A model generated the notes under the pieces. It was given only the letters and a program-made list of their open reading frames with translations, was not told the DNA's origin and ran no database searches. Below, one piece after another: positions 41,767-49,077 of a stretch of DNA of 64,000 bases. Both the position numbers and the translations under genes were made by a program. Origin of the DNA: a bacterium 1XD21-13. GTDB taxonomy: Bacteria > Bacillota > Clostridia > Lachnospirales > Lachnospiraceae. Position 1 is the stretch's first letter; each line of letters begins with the position of its first letter. Location: contig QZDX01000002.1 of the NCBI GenBank assembly GCA_009917555.1, positions 336,562 to 400,561 on the forward strand, read 5' to 3'.

Positions 41767-41976
41767 TTAGCTTCTGCTTTTCTTATATCCCAAAATCATG
41801 GCGCCTGCAAGGTCACAGAGACAAAGAGACCGCCCATCTCCCAAGGAATCCTCCAAGCCCTGCTTGGTCTCTCCAGGATCACTCTCGCCAAAGGCGATTT
41901 TAGACAGGCAGTCTCTATTACCATTTACATCTTTTTGAAATGAAAGCTTTATGCAATCGGAAAAGCATACAAGCAA
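41767..41976 (-). CDS. Uncertain ORF in frame behind metF
   Basis: 69 codons from a TTG at 41976. The same frame is open all the way from the metF TAG stop (42007), so it would read as a 79-residue extension of MetF. Soluble, Cys-containing (NRDCLSKIAFGESDPGETKQ, SLCLCDLAGAMILGYKKSRS). No family recognised. May be a decayed gene end or a small separate gene. Confidence 0.3.
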   Translation of the reverse strand: MLVCFSDCIKLSFQKDVNGNRDCLSKIAFGESDPGETKQGLEDSLGDGRSLCLCDLAGAMILGYKKSRS

Positions 41977-42006
41977 TTCATCCGATTCCAGGCGTCCGTA
42001 CGCAGC

Positions 42007-42885
42007 CTAGATCCCAGCCTGCTTAAGAAGCTCCGGCACCTTGGACTCCCAGCCCATAGCCATAATATGTACCCCCTGGCAGTAAGGCTTGCACTCCTTG
42101 ATCACACGGGCCGCAATCTCCACGCCGGTGATACCCGCTTTCGTCTTTTCCTTATCCGCTTTCAGCTCCTCGAGCATCTCATCCGGAACATGAATCCCTG
42201 CAACATTTGCATTCATGTACTTACACATTCCCACAGACTTGGGAATCACGATTCCAAGCTGAACCGGTTTTCCAAACTGCTTTGCTTTCTCCATAAACTG
42301 AATGAACTTCTCAGGCTCATAAACCGCCTGTGTCTGGAAATACTCGGCGCCTGCGGCAACCTTTCTCTCCATCTTCGCAAGCTGCACATCCACAGAATCA
42401 CTGCAGGGCGATACAACAGCTCCCTTGGCAAACTTCGGCGGCTCCCCAACCAGCTCATTTCCGCCCAGATCCACGCCGGACTCCAACTGCTTCACCGCAT
42501 GGATCAGGGACACGGAATCCAAATCAAAGACAGGCTTTGCCTGGGGATGATCGCCAAGCTTTGTATGGTCTCCTGTCAGGAGAAGCAGGTTCTCGATTCC
42601 AAACAATGCGGCGCTCAAAAGATCGGACTCCAGAGCAATACGGTTTCTGTCACGGCAGGTCATCTGGAAAATAGGTGTCAGCCCCTCATCCTTCAGAGCC
42701 TTACAGGTTGCCAGAGAACCAAGGCGCATAACCGAAGACTGATTGTCGGTTACATTCACCGCCGTAATACCGCTTAAGTATGTCTTTGCCTCCTCCAGCA
42801 TATGCTCAATATGAAATCCTTTTGGCGGTCCTACCTCCGCTGTAACTACAAATTCACCACGTTCAAACGCTTCCGTAATCTTCAT
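42007..42885 (-). CDS. metF: Methylenetetrahydrofolate reductase
   Basis: Reduces 5,10-methylene-THF to 5-methyl-THF, the last step of the methyl branch before AcsE. 292 aa FAD-binding TIM barrel: FVVTAEVGPPKGFHIEHM, TAVNVTDNQSSVMRLGSL, QMTCRDRNR, LLLLTGDHTKLGDHPQAKPV. In acetogens of the Acetobacterium type MetF works with MetV and RnfC2, the three genes here in the same order. Last gene of the operon, 12 nt after metV. Cytoplasmic; may couple to ferredoxin or NADH through RnfC2. Confidence 0.95.
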   Translation of the reverse strand: MKITEAFERGEFVVTAEVGPPKGFHIEHMLEEAKTYLSGITAVNVTDNQSSVMRLGSLATCKALKDEGLTPIFQMTCRDRNRIALESDLLSAALFGIENLLLLTGDHTKLGDHPQAKPVFDLDSVSLIHAVKQLESGVDLGGNELVGEPPKFAKGAVVSPCSDSVDVQLAKMERKVAAGAEYFQTQAVYEPEKFIQFMEKAKQFGKPVQLGIVIPKSVGMCKYMNANVAGIHVPDEMLEELKADKEKTKAGITGVEIAARVIKECKPYCQGVHIMAMGWESKVPELLKQAGI

Positions 42886-42897
42886 ATTTTCCTCTCC

Positions 42898-43521
42898 TTA
42901 TCCAGCTACTTCTTCATCAGTTGCGAAATTACGCACCTGTGTGGGGCATTTTAATAAATCAAGTCGGCCAATCTGGGCAAGGCGCCGGTAAATACGCTCC
43001 CAGCCGCATTCCATCTCACTGTCCACTTCGCATTTTCCATTCTTGGAGCCGCCGCACTGGCCGTTGACCAGGCTCTTGGAGCAGGCGGTAATGGGACAGA
43101 TCCCGCCGGTCAGATTCAGGTAGCATTCCCCGCACTGATCACAGTCGTATTCCAAGGGCGTCACTCCCTGAAAGCCCGGCAGCGGGTAGGTATCGCAGGC
43201 CGCATACACCGTCTTGTCCTCCAGATAATCGGAAAGAGTCTGCACGCCCACGCCGCAGGACAATACCAGCACCGCATCAGCCGCCTTGATATTTTCCATA
43301 TGCTTTTCCAGACGCAGCTTCATATTCTCTGGGTTGCAGATGTAATCCGTCGTAATACTTCCGGTGACATTTCCGGAAGCCTCCAGCTCTTTTTGAAGCT
43401 CCATTGCTTTCTCTAACGGGAAATGAACCTCTCTGCACCCATGGCAGTTAATGATAAATACCTTTTTACCGCCTGCCAGCGACAGGAGGGTTTCCTTATC
43501 CTTCAACTCCGTAATCAACAT
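42898..43521 (-). CDS. metV: MetV, cysteine-rich partner of methylene-THF reductase
   Basis: 207-aa protein of the MTHFR C-terminal-like (zinc/Fe-S) family that forms a complex with MetF. Rich in cysteines: INCHGCREVHFP, VLSCGVGVQTLSDY, CDQCGECYLNLTGGICPITA, CSKSLVNGQCGGSKNGKCEV, MECGWERIYRRLAQIGRLDL. Separated from rnfC2 by 1 nt and from metF by 12 nt. Clear internal homology to the N-terminal third of RnfC2 next door. Confidence 0.93.
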   Translation of the reverse strand: MLITELKDKETLLSLAGGKKVFIINCHGCREVHFPLEKAMELQKELEASGNVTGSITTDYICNPENMKLRLEKHMENIKAADAVLVLSCGVGVQTLSDYLEDKTVYAACDTYPLPGFQGVTPLEYDCDQCGECYLNLTGGICPITACSKSLVNGQCGGSKNGKCEVDSEMECGWERIYRRLAQIGRLDLLKCPTQVRNFATDEEVAG

Positions 43522-43522
43522 A

Positions 43523-45484
43523 TCACTTCATCCCCCTTACTGCATTTTTGCCCGCCTTAATCTTGGTAACCAGCGGAATCTTGGAGGAACAGATGTACTC
43601 GCAGCACCGACATTCGAGACAATCCATGACATTTTTCTCCTTCATGCCCTGCCAGTTCTCCTCGTCTGCGTATTTTGCATAATACAGCGGAGACAGCTCC
43701 ATGGGACAGACATCCACGCAGCGCCCGCATTTGATACAGGGCTGCTCAGCCGTATGATCGGTGTCAACGGCAATGATTCCGTTGGAGCCCTTCATAATGG
43801 GAACATTGGTGTCACCTAAGACGAAGCCCATCATGGGGCCGCCTGCCTTAACAGTAACATCCTCCCCTGTGATACCGCCGCAGTAATCAATGAGATCCTT
43901 GGTATTCGTACCAATCTTCACAATATAATTGCCCGGCCTCTTCACATGCTCGCCGGTAACCGTCACCACACGCTCTATGAGGGGCATGCCTTTCTGAATT
44001 GCGTCAGAAATAGCCTTTGTGGTGCTGATATTGCTTACCACACAGCCCACATCCGCGGGAAGCCCGCCGCTTGGTACCTGCCGCTTCATCACACGCTTAA
44101 TCAGCATCTTCTCAGCGCCCTGGGGATACTTTGTCTTAGCCGTAACCACATCAAGCTCCGGGATATCTGCCGTCTTAGCTGTCAGAAGCTCGATGGCATC
44201 CGGTTTATTGTCCTCGATCACGATAAGACCTTTCTCCGCACCCACTGTTTTCACAATTGCCTTAAGGCCGAAAATCACATCATCCGCAAATTCCAGCAGT
44301 ACCCTGTGGTCCGCAGTCAGGTAGGGCTCACACTCACAGCCGTTTAAAAGAACCGTATCAATGGGCTTTGGCGGCTTTAACTTCACAGAGGTTGGGAAGC
44401 CTGCGCCGCCCATACCTACGATTCCCGCCTCTTTAACAATCTCGACGATTTCATCCGGTGTCAGGCTGTCCAGATCCTTATGAGGCTTCACCGCTTCATC
44501 CAGGGTATTTTTCCCATCAGAGCGAATCACCACAGACAGGCACTCGCCCCTTGTGGCATGCTTATGTACCTCAATTGCCGTTACGGTTCCGCTGACGCTG
44601 GAATGAACGGGACTGCTGATAAATCCGGCCGATTCACCGATCTTCTGTCCCACCTTAACGGTGTCTCCCACCTCCACAACGGGATTTGCCGGAGCGCCCG
44701 CATGCATGGATAACGGAATCACCACAACCTCCGGCTCAGGAAATCTCTGCAGAGGAAGCTCCTCCGTGAATTCCTTGTGCTCCAAGGGATGCACGCCGCC
44801 GTAATAGCCGGCAAACCGATTTTCCCGCACAGAGGAAACATATTCCTGAATCACCTTATGATTGATCTTGGAGAAATCACGCATTTGCACAGGCTGGGCC
44901 AAAAACTCAGCAAGGCGTCCCTGCTTGCTAAGACGCTCGTAGATCTTCTCCCATGCACAATCCTTGCTGCTGTCCACCTCGCATTTTCCGTTCTTTGCGC
45001 CTCCGCACTGTCCGTTTAAGAGACTCTTGGAACAGTCAACCACGGGACAGATGCCGCCTGTCACATTCAGATAGCACTGTGCACATGCGCCGCAGCTCTT
45101 CTTTGTCAGCGCCATGCCATGATGCCCTCTGTAATTTAGAGAGTTAGCGGCTGCGTATACAGGCTTACCCGCCATACCTGCAACCGTCTGAACGCCCAGG
45201 CCGCAGGAGAGCACAATGACATGCTCTGTGCCCTCCGGAATCAGTCCCTCTAATTTCCGCTCTGTCTGGACCTTGTTGCACAAGAAATCAATCTTTGCGC
45301 TGCCCGTAAGGGTTTTCCCCTGTTGGAGAGCGAATCTTTCAAGCTCCTCGCAATCCGGTTCGTCAAGGGTCTCAAATTCCTTGAAGCACTTGTTACAGGC
45401 AATAAGGAATAATTGATCCTTTCCCTCCAATAATGATGACAGCTCATCATTACTCTTCAACTTATACTTGGTATAGTTTTCCAA
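43523..45484 (-). CDS. rnfC2: RnfC2: RnfC-like NADH/electron-transfer subunit with N-terminal MetV-like domain
   Basis: 653 aa. Residues about 1-205 duplicate MetV (CGACAQCYLNVTGGICPVVD, CSKSLLNGQCGGAKNGKCEV, AWEKIYERLSKQGRLAEFL). From about 225 follows an RnfC/NuoF-like part: GGVHPLEHKEFTEELPLQRF, Gly-rich NADH/FMN loop GIVGMGGAGFPTSVKL, NGCECEPYLTADHRVLLEF. Two [4Fe-4S] motifs close it: CIKCGRCVDVCP and CLECRCCEYICSS. It feeds electrons from NADH to MetF. TTG start with AGGAAGGTGAT upstream. Confidence 0.93.
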   Translation of the reverse strand: MENYTKYKLKSNDELSSLLEGKDQLFLIACNKCFKEFETLDEPDCEELERFALQQGKTLTGSAKIDFLCNKVQTERKLEGLIPEGTEHVIVLSCGLGVQTVAGMAGKPVYAAANSLNYRGHHGMALTKKSCGACAQCYLNVTGGICPVVDCSKSLLNGQCGGAKNGKCEVDSSKDCAWEKIYERLSKQGRLAEFLAQPVQMRDFSKINHKVIQEYVSSVRENRFAGYYGGVHPLEHKEFTEELPLQRFPEPEVVVIPLSMHAGAPANPVVEVGDTVKVGQKIGESAGFISSPVHSSVSGTVTAIEVHKHATRGECLSVVIRSDGKNTLDEAVKPHKDLDSLTPDEIVEIVKEAGIVGMGGAGFPTSVKLKPPKPIDTVLLNGCECEPYLTADHRVLLEFADDVIFGLKAIVKTVGAEKGLIVIEDNKPDAIELLTAKTADIPELDVVTAKTKYPQGAEKMLIKRVMKRQVPSGGLPADVGCVVSNISTTKAISDAIQKGMPLIERVVTVTGEHVKRPGNYIVKIGTNTKDLIDYCGGITGEDVTVKAGGPMMGFVLGDTNVPIMKGSNGIIAVDTDHTAEQPCIKCGRCVDVCPMELSPLYYAKYADEENWQGMKEKNVMDCLECRCCEYICSSKIPLVTKIKAGKNAVRGMK

Positions 45485-45601
45485 TTGATCACCTTCCTAT
45501 CAAATTGATTCTCAAATCTTATACAAATATAACATAGATTGTCCGTTGTTTCCAGTCTAAATATTTGTTATATTGCTTCTTTTTTACGCCACACCCACAA
45601 T

Positions 45602-46441
45602 TCAGGGAATATCTTCTATCCAGGAAAAAAATTTATCAAGGCACTGATTCGTCTCCCGTGTTTCCAGAAACATCCCCGCCGTATACCATGAATGTGTATT
45701 CCTTTTATCTACTACGTCATAAAGCTCGCACTTATTTCCCAGGCTTTCTGCCTTTTCACGAAAGTGCTCCGCACACGAATAGGCAATCAGCCCGTCATGC
45801 CTGCTTTGAATCAAAAGCATGGGGATCGGACTCTTCGTCATCAGAGAATAGGGCTCGCCCCGGACTCTGTCATAGCCCTTGGCAAACAGCTGATTTAAAA
45901 GGAGCCTTACGGAGAAAGACTGCTTTCCAAAAAAGGTATACGGCCCGCCGGCTCCGATAAACCCGATCACATTTGACACATCCACCTCCAATTCCTCCTG
46001 AATCCTCCCGCTGTAGCAGAGGATAGAGGCTAAATGCGCCCCGGCGGAGGGGCCAGAAACAATCATCCTGCCAGTATCAATTCCCTTTCCGTCCAAAAAT
46101 TCAACTGCCGCCTTATAACCGGCATATACATCTTCTATCTGACAAGGATACTTATTTTTTGGCGACAGCCTGTATCCCAGGGAAACAAAACGATACCCGT
46201 TTTTTGCAATGCACTGCCCCACAAAATCAAACATTTTCGGTGTTCCTGCATTCCATCCGCCGCCGTGTACCCACAGGATTACTTTATCGCTTATAAGATT
46301 TTTCGGTTCATAATATAAGAAATACTGATGCTTATGCTTCCCAAAGGAGACAGTCTGTGGTTTATACTCCTTTTTCACCCGAAGCATTTTGCCATAGAGG
46401 CTCCAATAGCTGAGGCTCTCACGGATAGAATCCTTCATCAT
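45602..46441 (-). CDS. Alpha/beta hydrolase, carboxylesterase (HSL/BD-FAE-like)
   Basis: 279 aa. Oxyanion motif WVHGGGWNAG (HGGGW), nucleophile Ser in VSGPSAGAHLAS, then an Asp region LLIQSRHDGLIAY and C-terminal His in RNTHSWYTAG. No signal peptide, so cytoplasmic esterase or lipase of hormone-sensitive lipase type. Substrate unknown. A hexanucleotide repeat tract lies 24-65 nt before its start. Confidence 0.9.
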   Translation of the reverse strand: MMKDSIRESLSYWSLYGKMLRVKKEYKPQTVSFGKHKHQYFLYYEPKNLISDKVILWVHGGGWNAGTPKMFDFVGQCIAKNGYRFVSLGYRLSPKNKYPCQIEDVYAGYKAAVEFLDGKGIDTGRMIVSGPSAGAHLASILCYSGRIQEELEVDVSNVIGFIGAGGPYTFFGKQSFSVRLLLNQLFAKGYDRVRGEPYSLMTKSPIPMLLIQSRHDGLIAYSCAEHFREKAESLGNKCELYDVVDKRNTHSWYTAGMFLETRETNQCLDKFFSWIEDIP

Positions 46442-46464
46442 TCATTACTCCCAATTCCAATTTC

Positions 46465-46506
46465 AATCCTAATCTCAATCTCAATCTCAATCTCAATCTC
46501 AATCCC
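46465..46506. repeat. Hexanucleotide tandem repeat between divergent genes
   Basis: Five perfect AATCTC units (46471-46500) flanked by degenerate units AATCCT and AATCCC, about seven in all. Located between the esterase start and aroE, which diverge. Variable copy number could shift promoter spacing. Confidence 0.85.
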
Positions 46507-46656
46507 GATTTTAACACAGGTTCTCATTCCATTCAATCTGCTTTGATGTAACGGGCAAAGCTTAGCAATAGACAGAGCCCCTCTCTCTTCTTCTTGACTT
46601 TTTCCCAAAACTTCTATAGCATAGACCAAAAGACCTTTACTTGGGAGGCACGCTCC

Positions 46657-47526
46657 ATGAGAGATATGATTACGGGAAAAACAAAATTAACCGCATTGCT
46701 GGGAAGCCCTGTAGGGCACAGCATTTCCCCTGCTATGCACAATGAAGCCTTTCGGCTTCTGGAACTTGACTATGCATACCTGGCCTTTGATGTGACAGAG
46801 GATACCTTTCTTCGAGCCGTTGACGGCCTCGTGGCCATAGGCGCCGCCGGGTGGAACTGCACCATGCCCTTAAAGCGCCTGATGCACCAGAGGGCGGATG
46901 TGCTCTCAGACACCGCTCTTCTCACCGGCTCCGTAAATACGGTGGTGAACCGGGACGGCGTTCTTCACGGAGACAATACGGACGGCTACGGCTTTATGCA
47001 GTCCATGGCTGACGCCGGGCTGCACCCTGCGGGAAAGCGCCTGACCATTCTCGGTTCCGGCGGCACCGCTGCCTCTATTATTGCCCAGGCCGCTTTGGAC
47101 GGGGTGTATTCCATTGACATCTTTTCCCGGCCGGAAAGCGCCTCCACGAAGCTGATTGAGCAGGAAGCGGAGCTGGTCCGCGGGAAGACTGCCTGCCTGC
47201 TGAATCTGTATGACTTAAAGGACCACGGACAGCTTTCTAAAAGCCTGGCGCAGAGCTATTGCTTGATCAATGCTTCCTCCGTGGGCATGGCTCCAAATAC
47301 GGACGCCTGCCTGATTCCCAAGGCTTCCATGCTTCATCCCGGCCTGGCTGTGGGGGATGTGATTTATAATCCCAGGGAGACGAAACTGTTACACATGGCC
47401 CGGGAGCAAGGCTGTATGACCTTTAACGGTCTCTATATGCTGCTCCATCAGGGGGCTATGGCCTTCAAGCTGTGGACGGGGCAGGATATGCCTGTGGAGA
47501 CGATTCGAGGAAATTTTTTTCAATAA
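46657..47526 (+). CDS. aroE: Shikimate dehydrogenase
   Basis: Reduces 3-dehydroshikimate to shikimate with NADPH in aromatic amino acid synthesis. 290 aa from the ATG at 46657 (GGGAGG 8 nt upstream; the frame extends 21 codons further without a site). Substrate loop GSPVGHSISPAMHNEAF, catalytic Lys in NCTMPLKRLM, Asp in GDNTDGYGF, NADPH-binding LGSGGTAASIIAQAAL, and a late GLYMLLHQGAMAFKLWTG. Stands alone, without other aro genes nearby. Confidence 0.93.
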   Translation: MRDMITGKTKLTALLGSPVGHSISPAMHNEAFRLLELDYAYLAFDVTEDTFLRAVDGLVAIGAAGWNCTMPLKRLMHQRADVLSDTALLTGSVNTVVNRDGVLHGDNTDGYGFMQSMADAGLHPAGKRLTILGSGGTAASIIAQAALDGVYSIDIFSRPESASTKLIEQEAELVRGKTACLLNLYDLKDHGQLSKSLAQSYCLINASSVGMAPNTDACLIPKASMLHPGLAVGDVIYNPRETKLLHMAREQGCMTFNGLYMLLHQGAMAFKLWTGQDMPVETIRGNFFQ

Positions 47527-47619
47527 AGGATGCCTGCAAATAAGTTTAGCGTATTCTAATTTCTTTTTTCACCATTTAAGCTTTAATTTGTAAAATATTG
47601 CAAAATTTAAATTTTTAGA

Positions 47620-47648
47620 TTGACAGCCAAGAAACACATTGCTATAAT
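47620..47648 (+). promoter_or_regulatory. Consensus promoter of ribU
   Basis: -35 TTGACA (47620-47625), 17-nt spacer, -10 TATAAT (47643-47648). A perfect sigma-A promoter about 25 nt before the riboswitch. Confidence 0.85.
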
Positions 47649-47671
47649 ATTTTTGACATTTGAATACGGAA

Positions 47672-47842
47672 AGTCTTCGGGGCAGGGTGAGATTCCCGAT
47701 CGGCGGTATAGTCCGCGAGCGTGCAAACGCAGGATTTGGCAAGAAGAGCTTTGGAAAGAATGTTTATTTTCCAGGCAGGTTCAAATCAGGATTTGGTGAG
47801 ATTCCAAAACCGACAGTATAGTCTGGATGAAAGAAGATGTGT
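47672..47842 (+). promoter_or_regulatory. FMN riboswitch (RFN element)
   Basis: Has all conserved RFN segments: TCTTCGGGGCAGGGTGAG, ATTCCCGATCGGCGGTATAG, TCCGCGAG, GATTTGGTGAGATTCC, AAAACCGACAGTATAGTC, and the closing GGATGAAAGAAGATG. FMN binding would favour the terminator at 47905. Drives ribU, as in many Firmicutes. Confidence 0.95.
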
Positions 47843-47904
47843 AAGAAATCAGAATTGTTTTGGTGCGCTTTTTCCGCAATAGAGTTCTTGGTTCTGATGA
47901 TGAC

Positions 47905-47940
47905 GACACCTGGAAGGCGAACGTTTTTTAGGTGTCTTTT
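47905..47940 (+). terminator. Riboswitch-controlled terminator
   Basis: GACACCT/AGGTGTC stem (47905-47911 with 47930-47936) followed by TTTT. Within the ribU leader and about 60 nt after the riboswitch. The loop contains CGTTTTTT. Confidence 0.8.
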
Positions 47941-48063
47941 ATATTACGGAACTGGAAACAGTAATATTCCTCACAGTGCACAAATCAATTTACAGGCACA
48001 TCTTTAAGTGACTGGAAATTGATTTCCTACAGGTGTACTGAGAGGGATATTACGGAACTGGAA
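47941..48063 (+). ncRNA. Hairpin element, copy C, between riboswitch and ribU
   Basis: Bounded by an exact 17-nt direct repeat ATATTACGGAACTGGAA (47941-47957 and 48047-48063). Inside: outer stem TAATATTCCTC with GAGGGATATTA, CAGTGCAC with GTGTACTG, inner stem AAATCAATTT/AAATTGATTT, terminal CAG-CAC/GTG-CTG hairpin. Copies A and B lie in the acs operon. The ribU binding site (GGAGG) follows 2-3 nt after. Confidence 0.6.
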
Positions 48064-48078
48064 TGGAGGAATTTAGTA

Positions 48079-48723
48079 ATGAACCAAAAAACTCAAAAAA
48101 TCGCTTTAATCGGCATGTTCTGTGCCATCGCCTACGCTCTGATGATCGTCGGCCGTATACCGGTAGTCCTGTTTCTAAAGTACGATCCCAAGGACGTGAT
48201 GATAGCCATCGGCGGCTTCCTGCTGGGGCCCTTTGCCTCTTTTATCATCTCTGTGGTAGTCTCCTTTATCGAAATGCTCTCAGCCAGTGATACCGGCCCT
48301 ATCGGCTTTGTCATGAATGTACTCTCCAGTTGCAGCTTTGCCTGCACTGCCGCCTTTATCTACAAGCGCAAGCATACAAAGGCTGGCGCCATGCTGGGCC
48401 TTTTTGCTGGCTGCGGCGTGATGGTGGTGGTAATGCTTCTTTGGAACTACTTCCTGGTGCCTATTTACATGGGCTATCCAAGAGAGGCTGTGGCCGAAAT
48501 GCTTCTTCCTGCCTTCCTGCCCTTCAATCTGTTAAAGGGCGGCCTGAATATGGCAATCACCCTCCTCTTCTACAAGCCCGTGGTAACGGCCCTGCGGAAA
48601 GCCAAGCTTGCGCTGCCCTCCACCTCGGAGCAGACCGGCGATTCCAAGGGAGTGATTGTATTCTCCCTCTTCCTCCTTGTGACCTGTGCCGTATCGGTGC
48701 TGGTGATGAAGGGTGTTATTTAA
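48079..48723 (+). CDS. ribU: Riboflavin ECF transporter S component
   Basis: Substrate-binding membrane component of an energy-coupling-factor transporter, taking up riboflavin with the shared EcfAAT module (not in this window). 214 aa from ATG 48079 (GGAGG 8 nt upstream); a longer frame from 48019 would read the hairpin element. Six membrane helices. RibU features: FLKYDPKDVMIAIGGFLLGP, and SDTGPIGFVMNVLSSCSFAC. The FMN riboswitch ahead of it confirms the substrate class. Confidence 0.93.
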   Translation: MNQKTQKIALIGMFCAIAYALMIVGRIPVVLFLKYDPKDVMIAIGGFLLGPFASFIISVVVSFIEMLSASDTGPIGFVMNVLSSCSFACTAAFIYKRKHTKAGAMLGLFAGCGVMVVVMLLWNYFLVPIYMGYPREAVAEMLLPAFLPFNLLKGGLNMAITLLFYKPVVTALRKAKLALPSTSEQTGDSKGVIVFSLFLLVTCAVSVLVMKGVI

Positions 48724-48769
48724 CCTCTTAAAAGCAAAGTCGAACTAATTCGGCAGAATAACCATGGAT

Positions 48770-48823
48770 AAACCCTCCCGGATTTCAGATCCGCCATATG
48801 CGATCCCTAATCCGGGAGGGTTT
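48770..48823 (+). terminator. Terminator of ribU
   Basis: 15-bp perfect stem AAACCCTCCCGGATT/AATCCGGGAGGGTTT (48770-48784 with 48809-48823), then GTTTG. 47 nt beyond the ribU stop. The T-tract is only moderate. Confidence 0.75.
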
Positions 48824-48912
48824 GTTTGATTCTCCATCCCCTATGGCTTGCCCGGGTAACGGACCTGATAAACTTTATCATCTGTTTTACCGCCTCCTTT
48901 GCGGTGGGCTAG

Positions 48913-49065
48913 ACCTTTTTTGAACCTGGAAAGGCCTCCGATGGCATGCGCATTGACTATATCTGGTGCAGCCGCCCGCCGCAGATCGCCCGCTCCCGGA
49001 TCTTATTTCACAGAACCACGGAACCCAAGGTTTCGGACCACTTTGGTGTTCTGATTGAATATTAA
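48913..49065 (+). pseudogene. 3' fragment of an endonuclease/exonuclease/phosphatase-family gene
   Basis: Reads TFFEPGKASDGMRIDYIWCS, then RILFHRTTEPKVSDHFGVLIEY and stop: the RIDYI and SDHFGV motifs mark the C-terminal end of EEP-superfamily proteins. An in-frame TAG precedes it at 48910, and no N-terminal half exists. The relic ends 12 nt before malQ. Confidence 0.65.
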
Positions 49066-49077
49066 AGAAAGGAATGT

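Noticed and set aside
46594..46656. Longer start for aroE
   Set aside because: The extra 21 codons have no binding site and are not part of the enzyme; GGGAGG marks the start at 46657.
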